A DNA stretch of 64,000 nt from Monoplex corrugatus (lineage: Eukaryota; Mollusca; Gastropoda; Littorinimorpha; Ranellidae), in NCBI GenBank assembly GCA_030674185.1, contig JAPXFY010000016.1, forward strand, positions 38,622,466-38,686,465, in the 5' to 3' direction. A program made the position numbers and the translations under genes. The notes beneath the pieces are model-generated. The model saw only the letters and a list, made by a program, of their open reading frames with translations, had not been told where the DNA came from and did not search any database. Below are positions 1-11,733 of the stretch, piece by piece (within the stretch, counting starts at the first letter, position 1; every line of letters starts with the position of its first letter).

Positions 1-185
1 TTATATGTATGCAGGGCTCGCCTAATCACAGACAGCAAGGTATTATGAAGCAAGGTGAAGTGAGTTGAAGAAATGTTCATGTCATTTTTTTTCTCTGATT
101 ATTTTCTTCAGTTTTCTTTGGACTTCATTTTCTTAACTGTATTCTTCTTTTCGTGGCTTCAGGAGACACGAAGGGAGTGCGTACG

Positions 186-496
186 AGGAAGGAGTCGTGT
201 GTGGGCTGTGGGTGTGTGGGAGTGTATGTGCGTGGTGTCACAGTGTGTATGTGTGTGTGTTGTCTGGTGTGCGTTTGTATGTGTGTGTATCTGTGTGAAT
301 GTGTGTGTGCGCGGCGCGTGTGTGTGCGTTTGTGTGTGTGTGTGTTTTCTATGTGTACGTGCGTGTGTTTGCGTCATATGTGTGTGTATGTGTGTTTATG
401 TGTGTGTGTTTCTATGTGTATGTGCGTGTGTTTGTGTCTATATGTGTGTGTATGTGTGTTTATGTGTGTGTGTTTCTATGTGTATGTGCGTGTGTT

Positions 497-582
<86 letters not shown>

Positions 583-893
583 TTTTTGTGTGTGTACATG
601 CGTGTGTGTGTACATGTGTGTGTTTGTGTGTGTGTGTGCATGCGTGTGTGTGTGTGTCTGCGTGTGTATATCTGTGTGTTTGTGTGTGTTTCTATGTGTA
701 TGTTCGTGTGTTTGTGTCTATGTGTCTATGCGCGCGCGCACATGTGTGTGTGTGTCTGTCTGTGTGTCTTGTCTGTGTGTATGTATATATGTGTCTGTGT
801 CTACGTGTGTTAATGTGTATGCGCTTCTATGCGTATGTGCGTGTGTTTGTGTCTATGTGTATGTGCGTGTGTTTGTGTCTATGTGTGCGTGTT
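186..893. repeat. (GT)n / (GTGTAT)n microsatellite
   Basis: Mostly alternating GT with interruptions and an inner (TA)n block at 503-546. Long open frames here are by-products of the GT repeat. The flanks 1-185 and 894-1,140 show nothing recognisable. Confidence 0.95.
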
Positions 894-1140
894 AGTTATT
901 TTTGTTCAGTTTTTATTTTGTATTTCACGTTGCCACCAAGTCAAGTCATACTACGTTTTACACAATATACATACTGGGAGTTTTTGTATCCCCCATAAGA
1001 CACGAGCAAGGCTGACAGAATCTTTAATGTGCGTATTTGAGTTCTGTGTGCGTGCCCACACAAAGATAGTTCAGACACTGTCAGGTCTGCATTGTATGTT
1101 GCTGGGAGATCGGATAAATCTTCATCCTTTATATATCAGG

Positions 1141-1215
1141 TGTTAACCAGGCAGGTTTGAACTCAGACTTTGTAATTGATCAACCAGTGCCCTGACCACT
1201 GGACTGTCTATCTGG
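1141..1215 (-). repeat. tRNA-like SINE head
   Basis: On the minus strand there is an A-box-like TAGTCCAGTGGTCAGG followed by a B-box-like GAGTTCAAACCTG, the layout of a tRNA-derived SINE promoter. The body upstream (about 900-1,140) is not clearly bounded. Confidence 0.5.
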
Positions 1216-1337
1216 AATGCCGTCTCTTTGTCGTCACACTCCCAGATTATAGCTAAGCTTCTCTCTATGGTTCAAAGTGGAATATGGGAGTGCCCGACAA
1301 GGCAGCAAGCCATGAAGGAATGGAAATGCCGAGTTGA

Positions 1338-1490
1338 CGCTGATGTTGATGATGATGATGACGATGACAGTGAAGACGATGACAGTGATGGATGTGCTAG
1401 ATGTGCTGATCATGATTATAATCATGATGATCATGATGATTAGTTCTTCGGGCTCTCTTTCTGAAGAAGAAGAAGAAGAAGAAGCAAAGG
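1338..1490. repeat. (GAT)n / (GAA)n trinucleotide tract
   Basis: GATGATGAT and GACGAT blocks with a short inverted ATCATGATTATAATCATGAT stretch, then (GAA)n at 1,460-1,483. No gene is evident from 1,216 to 1,815. Confidence 0.8.
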
Positions 1491-1817
1491 GGGACAATAG
1501 AGAGTTGTTCACCCAGCTAGCCTACTTACACATCCCCCATACCTACCCCTACCCCTCCACGTCCCAAACAGTATGGCATTACAAGCAGTCATCATCATTA
1601 TTATTTTCATATTGCGTTCCTGACGTCAGTAAAGCTTTACGGCAAACTCTCCATGATGACTCAACGAAATAGACCTACACTGTGTTCTACAGCAATTAGT
1701 AACATTCTTTCCTCATATCGTTGTCTGTATGAGGGGTTGTTCTTCCTTTTTTCACTCTCCTTAATTTGTGTTTCCATTTTTATTAAAGGAGAGATTGTTT
1801 CATACTGGCAAAAGGGA

Positions 1818-1818
1818 G

Positions 1819-1886
<68 letters not shown>

Positions 1887-1920
1887 ATGTGTGTGATTGC
1901 ATGTGTGTGTATGTGCGCAC

Positions 1921-1951
<31 letters not shown>

Positions 1952-1995
1952 TGTGTGTGCGTGTGTGTATGTACACGCACACGCACGTGTGTATC
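1818..1995. repeat. (GT)n with GC alternating block
   Basis: A pure GT run followed by CGCGCG at about 1,920-1,935 and more GT. Strictly alternating purine-pyrimidine, so able in principle to form Z-DNA. Confidence 0.9.
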
Positions 1996-2164
1996 TAACA
2001 TGAGTGAACAAGATTCCTTCAGCTCTTTAGACATGACCTTTACCGAGTTTTAGTCAAAGCAGTAATTGTTGAGGAATCACCAAACCATTAGTTTCAAGTT
2101 ACAGCTGTAAGGTCAAGTTCACACGGCAAAAGAAAGTTCTTGGTGTAAAACTTCTGACAATCTT

Positions 2165-2310
2165 TAAAAACGTTTTCACTGTTGGAATGTAACAATCCCC
2201 AATCGTCCTCGATGTACAACAAATTTTAATTCAAACCCGCTTGTTCAAAGGTGACTTTGAGAAGTAAATAATCTAGCTTTTTCTGTAATAAAAAAAAAGC
2301 CAGATTTATG
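2165..2310 (+). repeat. dispersed repeat F, copy 1
   Basis: Shares CCAATCGTCCTCGATG, the TTTTTTCTGTAATAAAAAA region and flanking blocks with 2,905-3,045, in direct orientation about 740 bp apart. Confidence 0.7.
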
Positions 2311-2669
2311 GATTTCACTTGTGGCTTGGCCGCTGACTTCATGGAATCAGGGAAAGACCTGTTGGTTGCTCGGAAAGACGGCAGACTTTGGATCCCTTTC
2401 GGGGCATGTCAGACCTTGCTGAACAGCAAAATGGGCTGTATCTGAATCATCATGCCTGACCACTTTTGCGGCCGTTCGGACATTCCCTGTGGTTGTGGTA
2501 AAGGAACGTTGAAAGTTTCCGACTACTAACTGTCGAGACTATAGTAAAGGGAAAGGAGCTGGCAGCTATGCAGGCTGGTGGCAGGGCGGGCTGTCCGAAA
2601 GAGATGAAGGCCCAGAATGAGGCGAGAGAGACTCTTCCATTCTCTCTTGGTCCGGAGGCTGGGCTGGAC

Positions 2670-2904
2670 CTGGTTGGTGAACGTTGTGGCTGTAACCCGG
2701 GGTTTGTCTCCCCACCTTGCCATTCAGTTTATAAGCTAGGTAACTGATGACTGGGTTCGACGGAGTTATACAACGTATGGACAGTCCCACTTTGCTTTAT
2801 GAAATGACTATAGAGTGGGGTCAGGAGCTTGGGAAATGATTGTCCGGAGAGTGGTGAGGCATTGGTGCTCTGGACCGCATCCAGCTCCTTCCGGTGTTTC
2901 TCGT
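2670..2904 (+). repeat. dispersed repeat E, copy 1
   Basis: Matches 3,885-4,135 over most of its length: CTCCCCACCTTGCCATTC, GGTAACTGATGACTGGGT, and a shared end near CATCCAGC and TTTCT(C/T)GTTAACTG. A moderately diverged dispersed repeat without coding capacity. Confidence 0.7.
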
Positions 2905-3045
2905 TAACTGTTTTCACGGTTGTAACAGTACCCAATCGTCCTCGATGCGCGACAAAGTCAAATTCAACCTAAGTTTGTTCAAGATGGCATCGAGAAAAAA
3001 AATCGATTTTTTCTGTAATAAAAAAAAAAGCCAGATTGTTAGAAA
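2905..3045 (+). repeat. dispersed repeat F, copy 2
   Basis: Second copy of the block at 2,165-2,310, with the same oligo-A stretch after TTTTTTCTGTAATA. Confidence 0.7.
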
Positions 3046-3186
3046 GACCCACACTCTGCATCTGTAAGATGACTCTACCCCAGGCCTCCCATCTTGCCGC
3101 ACACCTCGGCTTCATCTCTGTGTGTGACAACTCCCTGCAGAAGCGGACGGAAATAGTAAAGTTAGTTAGAAAGGCTTGACCAGATG

Positions 3187-3223
<37 letters not shown>

Positions 3224-3324
3224 GTTTGTCTGTTTCTCTCTGTGTTGTTGTTGTTGTGGTTGTTTTTGTTCGTTTGGTTTTTGTTTGTTTGTTGTTGTTT
3301 TTTTGTCGTTGTTTGTAACAGTCG

Positions 3325-3414
<90 letters not shown>

Positions 3415-3655
3415 CAGACAGACAGAGACAGAGAGAGACACAGACAGAAAGAGAGAGAGACAGAGAGAGACACAGACAGTCAGACAGACAGATAAACAGA
3501 CAGAGACAGACTGACTAACAAACAGAGAGAGAGACAGAGACAGCAACAGACAAAGACAGACAAACAGAGAGAGAGCCAGAGAAGAGATGCAGACAGAGAG
3601 AGAGAGAGACAGAGAGAGAGACAGAGAGACAGAGACAGAGAGAGCCACAGAGAGA
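3187..3655. repeat. (CT)n / (GA)n / (CAGA)n microsatellite
   Basis: A CT run, then a GTT-rich spacer, then long GAGA and CAGACAGA stretches. Open frames on both strands here are repeat artefacts. Confidence 0.95.
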
Positions 3656-3884
3656 GGTGTAGCATACCACGAGAACAATGCATGTCATATTGTCAGTACT
3701 GATGTACGGGCGGTGCAGGATATTGTCTGCATGGGTGTGGTTCAACTAGTCGACTAGTAGGTCCATTGGAGATGGATGTTTTGGCACACATACTGGGTGG
3801 GGTCTTTGGTGTAAAGCGCTCACCATCAAGTGGCTTGGCTCATCAGTCTTTTACACGCTACCTCGGACAAACATGAGTGGTTCA

Positions 3885-4135
3885 ACTATTAAGGGGGTTG
3901 TCATCTCCCCACCTCGCCATTCGGCTTGGGAACAAGGTAACTGATGACTGGGTCCGAATGGGTCATGCAGCGCATGGACACCCCCTCTACCCTCCCCCCC
4001 CCCTTGTTTGCTCAGCGAAATGGCAACAGTGTGGCATCAGGAACTGCCAGGTGATTGCCATATCAGTGGTAAGGCATTGTTGCTCTGTGTCCCATCCAGC
4101 ACCTTCAGATGTTTCTTGTTAACTGCATGATTCAA
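3885..4135 (+). repeat. dispersed repeat E, copy 2
   Basis: See copy 1 at 2,670-2,904. Contains a poly-C tract around 3,991-4,002. Confidence 0.7.
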
Positions 4136-4138
4136 CTA

Positions 4139-4283
4139 TTAACCCTTTGACTCCCGCAACCTATCCACCAACTGCAAAAACTTAACCTTTCGAGTCCCTC
4201 ACCCTCTCCACCAACTACCTGTAGGAAGCTAGTGGATAGGGTGAAGGAGTCAAAAGGTTAAGTTTGCGCTTTGCTAGCATGGT
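4139..4283 (+). mobile_element. TTAA-bounded palindromic element, left part
   Basis: Begins TTAACCCTTTGACTCCCGC and contains the hairpin CTGTAGGAAGCTAGTGGATAG paired with the sequence before it. It ends in GCTAGCATGGT, where the RTE LINE is inserted. The remainder of the element resumes at 7,474. Confidence 0.75.
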
Positions 4284-7200
4284 CAGGTCAGACAAATAGG
4301 TCTGCTACTGGCAAGCTGTAGCCCAGTACTACCTGTCACAGCAGGAGACTTGGAGAGGGGATTGGCGCCACCAAGGATTAACCTAAGCCCACAGAAAAGA
4401 TATGAGAGACACTATAGCCAACAACATACCGGATCGGTCGGGGCCCGGGTTACAAACGACCGCGCTTACCACTGACAAGCACCAGGGTGGAAGTGAAAAG
4501 TCAGCTACTGGGGCAAAGACATCATTCAAACTGCCAACGGAAAAAGCTACCATTGGAACCTGGAATGTCCGTACACTCCATCAGTGCGGCAAAGTAAAAG
4601 AACTAGAACACGAGCTGAGACGCTACCAATGGGACATTGTGGGTATATCGGAAGTAAAATGGACAGGCTTCGGAGAAGCAATCACAGAGGAAGGACACAA
4701 GATGTGGTACAGTGGCGAAGAGTCACTACATGAAAATGGCGTAGCTTTCATCGTACGCAAAGAAGTCATTGGATGCATCATGAGCTGCACGCCTGTCAAC
4801 AGCAGAATCATCAGCATTCGGGTGTCAGCCAAACCAAAGAACATCACCATCATACAAGTGTATGCTCCAACTACCAGCCACGAAGACCAGGTGGTTGAAG
4901 AATTCTATGAGAAAATAGAAGACACCATCGGAAAAGCCCCCAGGAAAGACATCATCATAGTTCAGGGGACTTCAACGCCAAAGTCGGCCCAGATGCCTAC
5001 AAAAACTGGGCTGGAACAGTGGGTCAATTTGGCACAGGGGAAACTAATGACAGGGGACTTCGCCTTCTGGAGTTTGCCTGCACCCAACGGCTCACCATTG
5101 CCAACACCCTCTACCCCCACAAACTGTCAAGAAGAACAACCTGGCATGCGCCGAACGGAAAGACTCACAACCAGATCGACTATGTCCTCACACCGCGGCG
5201 CTTCAAATCAAGCATTAATAAAGCAAAGACGAGGACATACCCTGGAGCTGATATAGGCAGCGACCACGACCTCGTGCTGCTCACAATGAAGATCAAATTG
5301 AAAAAGAAGTACCAAGCTGCGCAGCCACGCATCAAGTTTGACCTGGAAAAGCTAAAAGATCCAGAGATAGAAGAGGCATTCCAGGCACAGCTCGGGGGGC
5401 GGTTCGCGGCACTCAACTTCCTGGACAGCGACATCAACGACCTCACAAACAACTTTGGTGAGGCAGTCCGCGAAACAGCAGAGGAGGTACTGGGGCGACA
5501 GAGGAAGAAACACCAAGCATGGATCTCAAATGACATCCTTGACCTCTGCGACAACAGAAGATCACTGAAGAAGACGAAAAACTCCAGCCCTGAAGAAGCC
5601 GCACAGTATCGTAAAACCAACAACCTTGTAAAGAAGAAAATGATTGAAGCCAAAGAACAATGGATCAACAACCAGTGTGAGAACATCGAGAAAGGCATGA
5701 AAAAAGGAAACAGCAAACATGCCTTCACCACACTGAAAAACCTTACCAAGACGCAGCAAAACAGATCGTCAGTCATCGAGGATACCTCAGGCGAGCTGCT
5801 GACAGAAAGCTCCGCTGTTCTGAACAGATGGACGCAGTACTGCCAAGAACTATACAACTACCCAATACAGCCAGATGACAGTTTGTTTCAGGGGGACTCA
5901 ACACCATTGAGGGAATCCTCACCGCTACCAGTGATGAGAGAAGAAGTGGAAGAAGCCATCCGCAGCCTACCAGCAGGGAAATCACCTGGAGCAGACAATA
6001 TCCCAGCAGAGCTGCTCAAACATGGAGGGAATGATTTGGTCACTCGTGTAACATCGATTTGTCAGAAGATCTGGGAGACAAAACAGTGGCCCACAGAATG
6101 GACTCAATCACTCATCATCCCCCTGCCCAAAAAGGGAAATATGCGCCAATGCCAGAACTACAGAACAATAAGTCTCATTAGCCACACCAGCAAGATCATG
6201 CTCAGAGTCATATTGAATCGACTGAAGAAAGAAGCGGAAGAACACCTTGCGAAAGAACAAGCTGGATTTAGGGCGGGCAGAAGCACAGTAGAACAGATCT
6301 TCACCTGCCGGATAATGATGGAGAAACATCTGCAGCATCAGAGAAACCTGTTCCACAACTTCATAGACTTTAAAAAAGCATTCGACAGGGTGTGGCATAA
6401 GGGTTTGTGGCAGGTGCTAAGAAAGTTTGGCATAGAGGAAGGTCTCGTCCAAACCATCCAGGCGCTGTATAACACTGCCAGCAGCGCAGTTCTCCTCAAC
6501 AACCAGATAGGGGACTACTTCAAGACCACAGTTGGAGTCCGTCAAGGCTGCCTACTCTCTCCCGTGCTGTTCAATCTCTTCCTGGAGAACATCATGCGTG
6601 AAGCCCTCCATGACTTCCACTCCACTGTCTCCATCGGAGGAAGAACCATCAACAACCTGAGGTTCGCAGATGACATCGACCTGATGGGAGGCAGCAACGA
6701 AGAACTACAAGACCTGACCATGAGACTGGAAGAAAGTGCAGGTGCACACGGAATGGAAGTGAGCACAGAAAAAAGCAAAGTCCTGGTCAACAGCACAACC
6801 AACACCCATGCTGAAATCTACATGAACGGGCAACAGCTTGAAGAAGTGGACGCTTTCAAATACCTTGGCGCCACTCTCACCAAAGACGGTCGCTCTACAA
6901 CAGAAATCAAGACCAGACTAGCGATCGCAACAGCAGCAATGGTAAAGCTAAACAAGATCTGGAAGAGCAGAGAGATCGGCTTTCCATCGAAGATGAAGCT
7001 GTACAAGTCCCTGGTGCTCCCCATCCTGCTGTATGGATGCGAGAGCTGGACCATGACAGCAGAGACCACCAAGAGAATCCAGACGTTTGAAACTAAATGC
7101 TTCAGGCGCTTGCTCGGGATCTCTTGGCAAGATCGGAAGACAAACGACTTTGTGTGGAGCCAAATAACAACACTCGCAGGCCCACAAGAACCCCTCCTGG

Positions 7201-7473
7201 CAACAGTCAAGAACAGGAAGCTGTCGTGGTTCGGGCATGTCACACGCCACAACTCACTGCCCAAAACGGTCCTCCAGGGTACACTGGGAGGCGGCAGACG
7301 AAGGGGACGACAAGCCAAATGCTGGATGGACAACATCAAAGAATGGACCAGGTTGGATGGCCCCACGCTGGTGCGACAGGCGGAGGACAGGACCGGTTGG
7401 CGACGGCTGGCTTCAAGAGTGTCTCTCATCTCTCCTCTACGCCCATCACGGCAGGAGAATGATGATGATGATG
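4284..7473 (+). mobile_element. RTE-type LINE, nearly full length
   Basis: A 3.19-kb non-LTR retrotransposon flanked by the 8-bp target duplication AGCATGGT (4276-4283 and 7474-7481). It ends in a (GAT)n tail, as is usual for this kind of LINE. The insertion splits a TTAA palindromic element. One ORF encodes an apurinic-type endonuclease then a reverse transcriptase; a single frameshift near 4,965 breaks it. The clade assignment (RTE, BovB or Nimb-like) rests on the protein pattern and size, not a phylogeny. Confidence 0.85.
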
Positions 7474-7484
7474 AGCATGGTTGA
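4402..7484 (+). pseudogene. LINE endonuclease-reverse transcriptase, one frameshift
   Basis: Part one (4402 to about 4,965) carries the endonuclease start: GTWNVRTL, GISEVKWTG and VYAPTTSHE. Near 4,965 the run before ACTTC seems one G short, so the conserved Asp-Phe-Asn motif is lost and the frame moves to that of 5,019-7,484. Part two continues with NQIDYVLTPRRF and SDHDLVL, then RT motifs GFRAGRSTVEQIF, IDFKKAFDRVWH, GVRQGCLLSPVLFN and the catalytic LRFADDIDLMG, and the C-terminal ILLYGCESWTM and KLSWFGHVTRH. The last codons GAT GAT GAT GAG CAT GGT TGA run into the target duplication, so the stop is supplied by flanking DNA. The rest of the frame is open across 821 codons, so the copy is young or the frameshift is a sequencing error in a homopolymer. 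Confidence 0.85.
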
Positions 7485-7527
7485 CTATGCAGGATGCTGT
7501 CGGACAGGGTGCGGGAATCAATGAGTT
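7474..7527 (+). mobile_element. TTAA-bounded palindromic element, right part
   Basis: AGCATGGTTGACTATGCAGG through GACAGGGTGCGGGAATCA to GAGTTAA: the expected 3' end of the element interrupted at 4,283. Confidence 0.75.
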
Positions 7528-7759
7528 AAGGGGTGCGTAGATCCATAGACAATCCGACAATAGCACCGGTGTCTCACAGGGCAACCAGCATGTTTTAAGA
7601 CTTCTTGGAGCAACATTCTCATAGCTAGTCCCATATACTCTGACAGTGGTAGGACTTTAAACTCAACAAAACAGAATAGAACTATTAAGGAAACTCAAGG
7701 AGATGAGTAATCTATCCGTTGTGCTTGAATGTTAGTCTCAGATCTCCATCTTGAACGCT

Positions 7760-7960
7760 TAACCCTTTGACTCCCACACCCTGTCCACCAGTATTCTGTA
7801 TTGTCAACCTGTGCTAGCAAAGCAAAGACTTAACCCTTTGATTCCCTCAACCTATCTACCGACTTCCTGCAGGAAGCTGATGGATAGGGTGAGGGAGTCA
7901 AAAAGTTAAGTTTTTGTAGTTGGTTGATAGGGTGCAGGAATCAAAAGGCTAATTTTTTTG
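7760..7960 (+). mobile_element. TTAA-bounded palindromic element
   Basis: Starts TTAACCCTTTGACTCCCACA and includes a near-perfect hairpin around CTTCCTGCAGGAAG. Its right end merges into the 42-bp tandem array. The gap 7,528-7,759 shows nothing recognised. Confidence 0.7.
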
Positions 7961-8350
7961 CAGTTGTGGATAGGGCGCAGGAGTTAAAGGGTTAAGTTTT
8001 TGCAGTTGTGGATAGGGTACAGGAGTCAAAGGGTTAAGTTTCTGCAGTTGTGGATGGGGTGTGGGAGTCAAAGGGTTAAGTTTTTGCAGTTGTGGATAGG
8101 GTGCAGGAATCAAAGGGTTAAGTTTTTGCAGTTGTGGATCGGATGTGGGAGCAAAGGGTTAAGTTTTTGCAGTTGTGGATAGGGTACAGGAGTCAAAGTG
8201 TTAAGTTTTTGCAATTGTGGATAGGGTGTGGGAGTCAAAGGATTAAGTTTTTGCAGTTGTGGATAGGGTGCGGGAGTCAAAGGGTTAAGTTTTTGCAGTG
8301 TTGGATAGGGTGCGGGAGTCAAAGTGTTAAGTTTTTGCAGTTGTGGATAG
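7905..8350 (+). repeat. 42-bp tandem array derived from palindromic element
   Basis: About 10-11 units containing GTTAAGTTTTTGCAGTTG, then GATAGGGTGCGGGAGTCAAA. Each unit equals the right arm of the TTAA palindromic element, so the array arose by tandem amplification of that arm. Confidence 0.9.
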
Positions 8351-9215
8351 GCTTGATGGAGGAAAGGAGGAAGGAAAAGAGAAACGAGGAGATATACAGG
8401 AAGATAAAGAAATCAGGAGTAGGTGTGATGAAGCTAAGGAAGCTTGGCTGAACACAAAATGCAAAGAAATACAAGACAGACACAAAACGGATCCTCAGGG
8501 TATGTACAGACGAACTGAAGAAATTGTCCACAGGAAAAATACATCAACTGGTTGCTTAAAATCGAAAAATGGCACGCTTCTCATGGAAAAAGACAATGTA
8601 TTAGACAGTTGGGGAGAGTATATTAAAGACCTTTTTGAAGATGACAGAAATGAAGAGCACATTATAAGAAAGAACTTTGAAGGACCACCCATAATAAAAG
8701 ATGAAGTTAGAGCAGTATTGAAAAAGATGAAACCAGGAAAAGCCCCAGGACCAGACAACATTACTACAGAGATGATTGAAGCCCTGGAGGGATTTGGTAT
8801 AGAAAAAATAACAATCCTCCTAAATGAAATTTACGATACTGGAAAAATCCCCAAAGATATGTCAAAATCAATTTTCATTGCACTTCCAAAGAAGACGGGG
8901 CGATAGAATGCGAACTCCATCGTACAATCAGTTTGATGAGTCATGTAACCAAGATCCTATTAAGAATAATCATGATGAGGACAAGGAATAGAATCAAAAG
9001 AGAAATAGCAGATGAACAGTGTGGATTTGTGGTAGGGGAAAGGAACTATTAATGCCATATACATCCTAAGAACTATCATAGAGAGGTCAATCGAGATGAA
9101 CAAGGATCTATATCTATGCTTTGTTGATTATACCAAGGCTTTCGATCGGGTAAGACATGAGAATTAATCAACCAACAAGAAAGACTCAATATTGATGGAA
9201 AAGATCTACGAATAT
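8351..9215 (+). pseudogene. LINE reverse transcriptase fragment inside the array
   Basis: Frame 8343-8906 reads RT upstream sequence (EAWLNTKCKEIQDRHKT, then MKPGKAPGPDNITTEMIEAL, then SKSIFIALPKKTG). After about 8,905 it continues in other frames as TISLMSHVTKILLRI, ADEQCGFVVG and VDYTKAFDRVRH. Frameshifts and missing ends make it a dead fragment. It is a different family from the LINE at 4,284 and close to the fragments at 60,690 and 61,236. The 42-bp array resumes after it. Confidence 0.8.
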
Positions 9216-9805
9216 TTTGCAGTTGGTTGATAGGGTGCAGGAATCAAAGGGTTTAATTTTTTTGCAGTTGTGGATAGGGCGCAGGAGTCAAAGGGTTAAG
9301 TTTCTGCAGTTGTGGATGGGGTGTGGGAGTCAAAGGGTTGTTAATGCAGTTGTGGATAGGGTGCAGGAGTCAAAGGGTTAAGATTTTGCAGTTGTGGATA
9401 GGGTGTAGGAGTCAAAGGGTTAAGTTCTTGCAATTGTGGATAGGGTGTGGGGGTCAAAGTGTTAAGTTTTTGCGGTTGTGGATAGGATGTGGGAGTCAAA
9501 GTGCTAAGTTTTTGCGGTTGTGGATGGGGTGCAGGAGTCACAGGGTTAAGTTTTTGCAGTTGTGGATGGGGTGTGGGAGTCACAGGGTTAAGTTTTTGCA
9601 GTTGTGGATGGGGTGTGGGAGTCACAGGGTTTTTTTGCAGTTGTGGATGGGGTGTGGGAGTCACAGGGTTAAGTTTTTGCAGTTGTGGATAGGGTGTGGG
9701 AGTCAAAGGGTTAAGTTTTTGCAGTTATGGATAGGGTGTGGGAGTCAAAGGGTTAAGTTTTTGCAGTTGTGGATAGGGTGTGGGAGTCAAAGGGTCAACC
9801 GTCTT
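9216..9805 (+). repeat. 42-bp tandem array, second block
   Basis: About 14 further units of the array at 7,905-8,350, some with GGATGGGG in place of GGATAGGG and CACAGGG in place of CAAAGGG. The reading frames across it are artefacts. Confidence 0.9.
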
Positions 9806-10044
9806 TTGCATAGTAGTTGGCATCTTGCAGTGCCAGCAGCGAGCAAGCCAGTTTTTCTGTTGGGGGGTAGGATTGAACTCCGACATTGCGATCTTGAGTC
9901 CAGGGCTCTATTACAAGAGCCAGCTAGCCTGTGGTGGGACAAATTGTTCGTATGCTGTTGAAATATTGAGGTCCCACCTTACATTTCATATTTATATTTT
10001 GTTAAATGTATTGAGGTCCCATTTTATGTTTCATATTGATTGAT

Positions 10045-10078
10045 TGATCTATCTATCCATCCATCCATCCATCCATCC

Positions 10079-10172
<94 letters not shown>
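10045..10172. repeat. (CATC)n (TATC)n (TGTC)n tetranucleotide microsatellite
   Basis: Three successive tetranucleotide blocks, followed to about 10,460 by ATTT-rich degenerate repeats. From 9,806 to 10,044 there is only a possible SINE-like GGATTGAACTC block near 9,868. Confidence 0.9.
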
Positions 10173-10176
<4 letters not shown>

Positions 10177-10824
10177 TTATTATTAATTTACTATTCAGTT
10201 TATTCTTCATGTATTATCTATTTGTTCATTTATTTGTTTGTTTGTTTACTTATTGATTTATTCATGCATTCATTTATTTACTTTTTATTCATTTATTTAG
10301 TTAGTTTACTATTCAATTTATTCATTACTCATTATCATTTATTCATTTATCTATTTATTTATACTTGTTAATTTTTGTATATTCATTTATTATTAATTTA
10401 CAAACCAATTTATTCATTATTCATTTATTTATTTACTTATTTATTATTCATTATTTGTTGTTTATAGTTGGTGATGACGTCAAAAATGAAGAAAACTGAT
10501 CAAGATGTGTTGACCAGTTCTGGTTATGGGAACAAGAGCGTGTCCATCAACTGTAATAAAATGACTCATGCAATCAGGCCATGATAAAGTGACACACAAA
10601 GCGGAAAGTTCATCAGATTTTGATGATTGCCGTCAACCGTGAAAGTGATAAATCCTCTTGTACAGAAATTAATCCCCTGGATGTTTAACCTGCCCTTAAC
10701 GCCACACTGGTTCTGTACATTTGCAGTCATGAGCATCAACTGAATGTTTTGGTCTTTGTGCCCAGCTATCGTAATGGAACTGCTTCAGGCCTGTAAATCA
10801 AATGGAAAAGTTGTCCTGGAGGTT

Positions 10825-10985
10825 GTGGGAGAGTGAGGTGGTAAAGACCTGGACTTTTCAATAGGGCCAGCATTTTGAGGGACGTGAACATTTCATGTCC
10901 CTTGCTATTTTGCTTTCGCAACTCTGAAAGGGGCCAGGTAACCATTTACAGCTTGGAGCACGAACAGAATTTTTTTTTTATCAAG
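10825..10985 (+). repeat. dispersed repeat B, copy 1
   Basis: GTGAGGTGGTAAAGACCTGG, GGGCCAGCATTTTGAGG and CCAGGTAACCATTTACAGC match the copies at 17,175-17,365 and 31,378-31,560. SINE-like in size. The stretch 10,461-10,824 shows nothing recognisable. Confidence 0.65.
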
Positions 10986-11000
10986 GTTCACACCCACGAC

Positions 11001-11222
11001 TAACACACACACACATACAGAGCACACACACACAGAGCATACACACACACAGAGCATACACACACACACACAGCATACACACACAGAGCACACACACACA
11101 CAGAGCACACACACACACACACACACAGAGCACACACACACAGGCAGAGCACACATATACACAGCATACACACACACATACAGAGCATACATGCACACAC
11201 ACACAAACAAACAAGCATCAAC
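11001..11222. repeat. (CA)n microsatellite
   Basis: ACACAC runs with regular AGAG and ATAC interruptions. Confidence 0.95.
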
Positions 11223-11538
11223 ACAACAAATAAACAGTTCAACCACCATAACAGTGGAATTAATTTATTTCATCAGTAACAGTTTACACAAGCAATGAAA
11301 CAATCCCTTTTCCATGCATAGTGTTAAATCATCACCCTGTTAAATCACCAGTCAGAACATCAACAACAACAAACATCAACAGACAACAATGGATGTGCCA
11401 CCATTCCCATCACTATACCTCATCTTTCTCATTCAGCAGGTTGGTTGGTTCTTTCCACAGAGCCACGGACTCCAGATCCATTATCTCGAGTTCAATCCCA
11501 GCCTGCAGCATTAAAAACTGGCAGGTTTGCTGCCCATT

Positions 11539-11733
11539 TTAACCCTTTGACTCCCACATATTACCCACCCATAGCAAAACATTGACCCTTTGACTCCCCT
11601 CACTTTATCCACCAGCTTCCTGCAGAAACCTGGTGAATAGGATGAGCCAGTTAAAGGGTTAAGTTTTTGTTTTGCTAGTATGGCTGACAATGCAGGATGC
11701 TGGTGGACAGTGTGTGGGAGTCCAAGGATTAAT
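11539..11733 (+). mobile_element. TTAA-bounded palindromic element
   Basis: Starts TTTTAACCCTTTGACTCCCA, contains CACCAGCTTCCTGCAG and the complementary arm, and ends GTGTGGGAGTCCAAGGATTAA. Downstream to 12,139 no feature is recognised. A block at 11,440-11,510 resembles a SINE tail (GGGATTGAACTCGAG on the minus strand). Confidence 0.75.

Noticed and set aside
73..998. Open frames of about 200-280 codons rich in Cys and Val
   Set aside because: They are readings of a (GT)n microsatellite in all three frames; no gene-like composition or splice signals.
2165..3045. Direct repeats F as LTRs of a retrotransposon
   Set aside because: They are only about 140 bp, 740 bp apart, lack TG...CA ends and a primer-binding site, and enclose another dispersed repeat.
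5180..5857. Minus-strand frame of 225 codons
   Set aside because: It is antisense to the LINE reverse-transcriptase frame and has no independent support.
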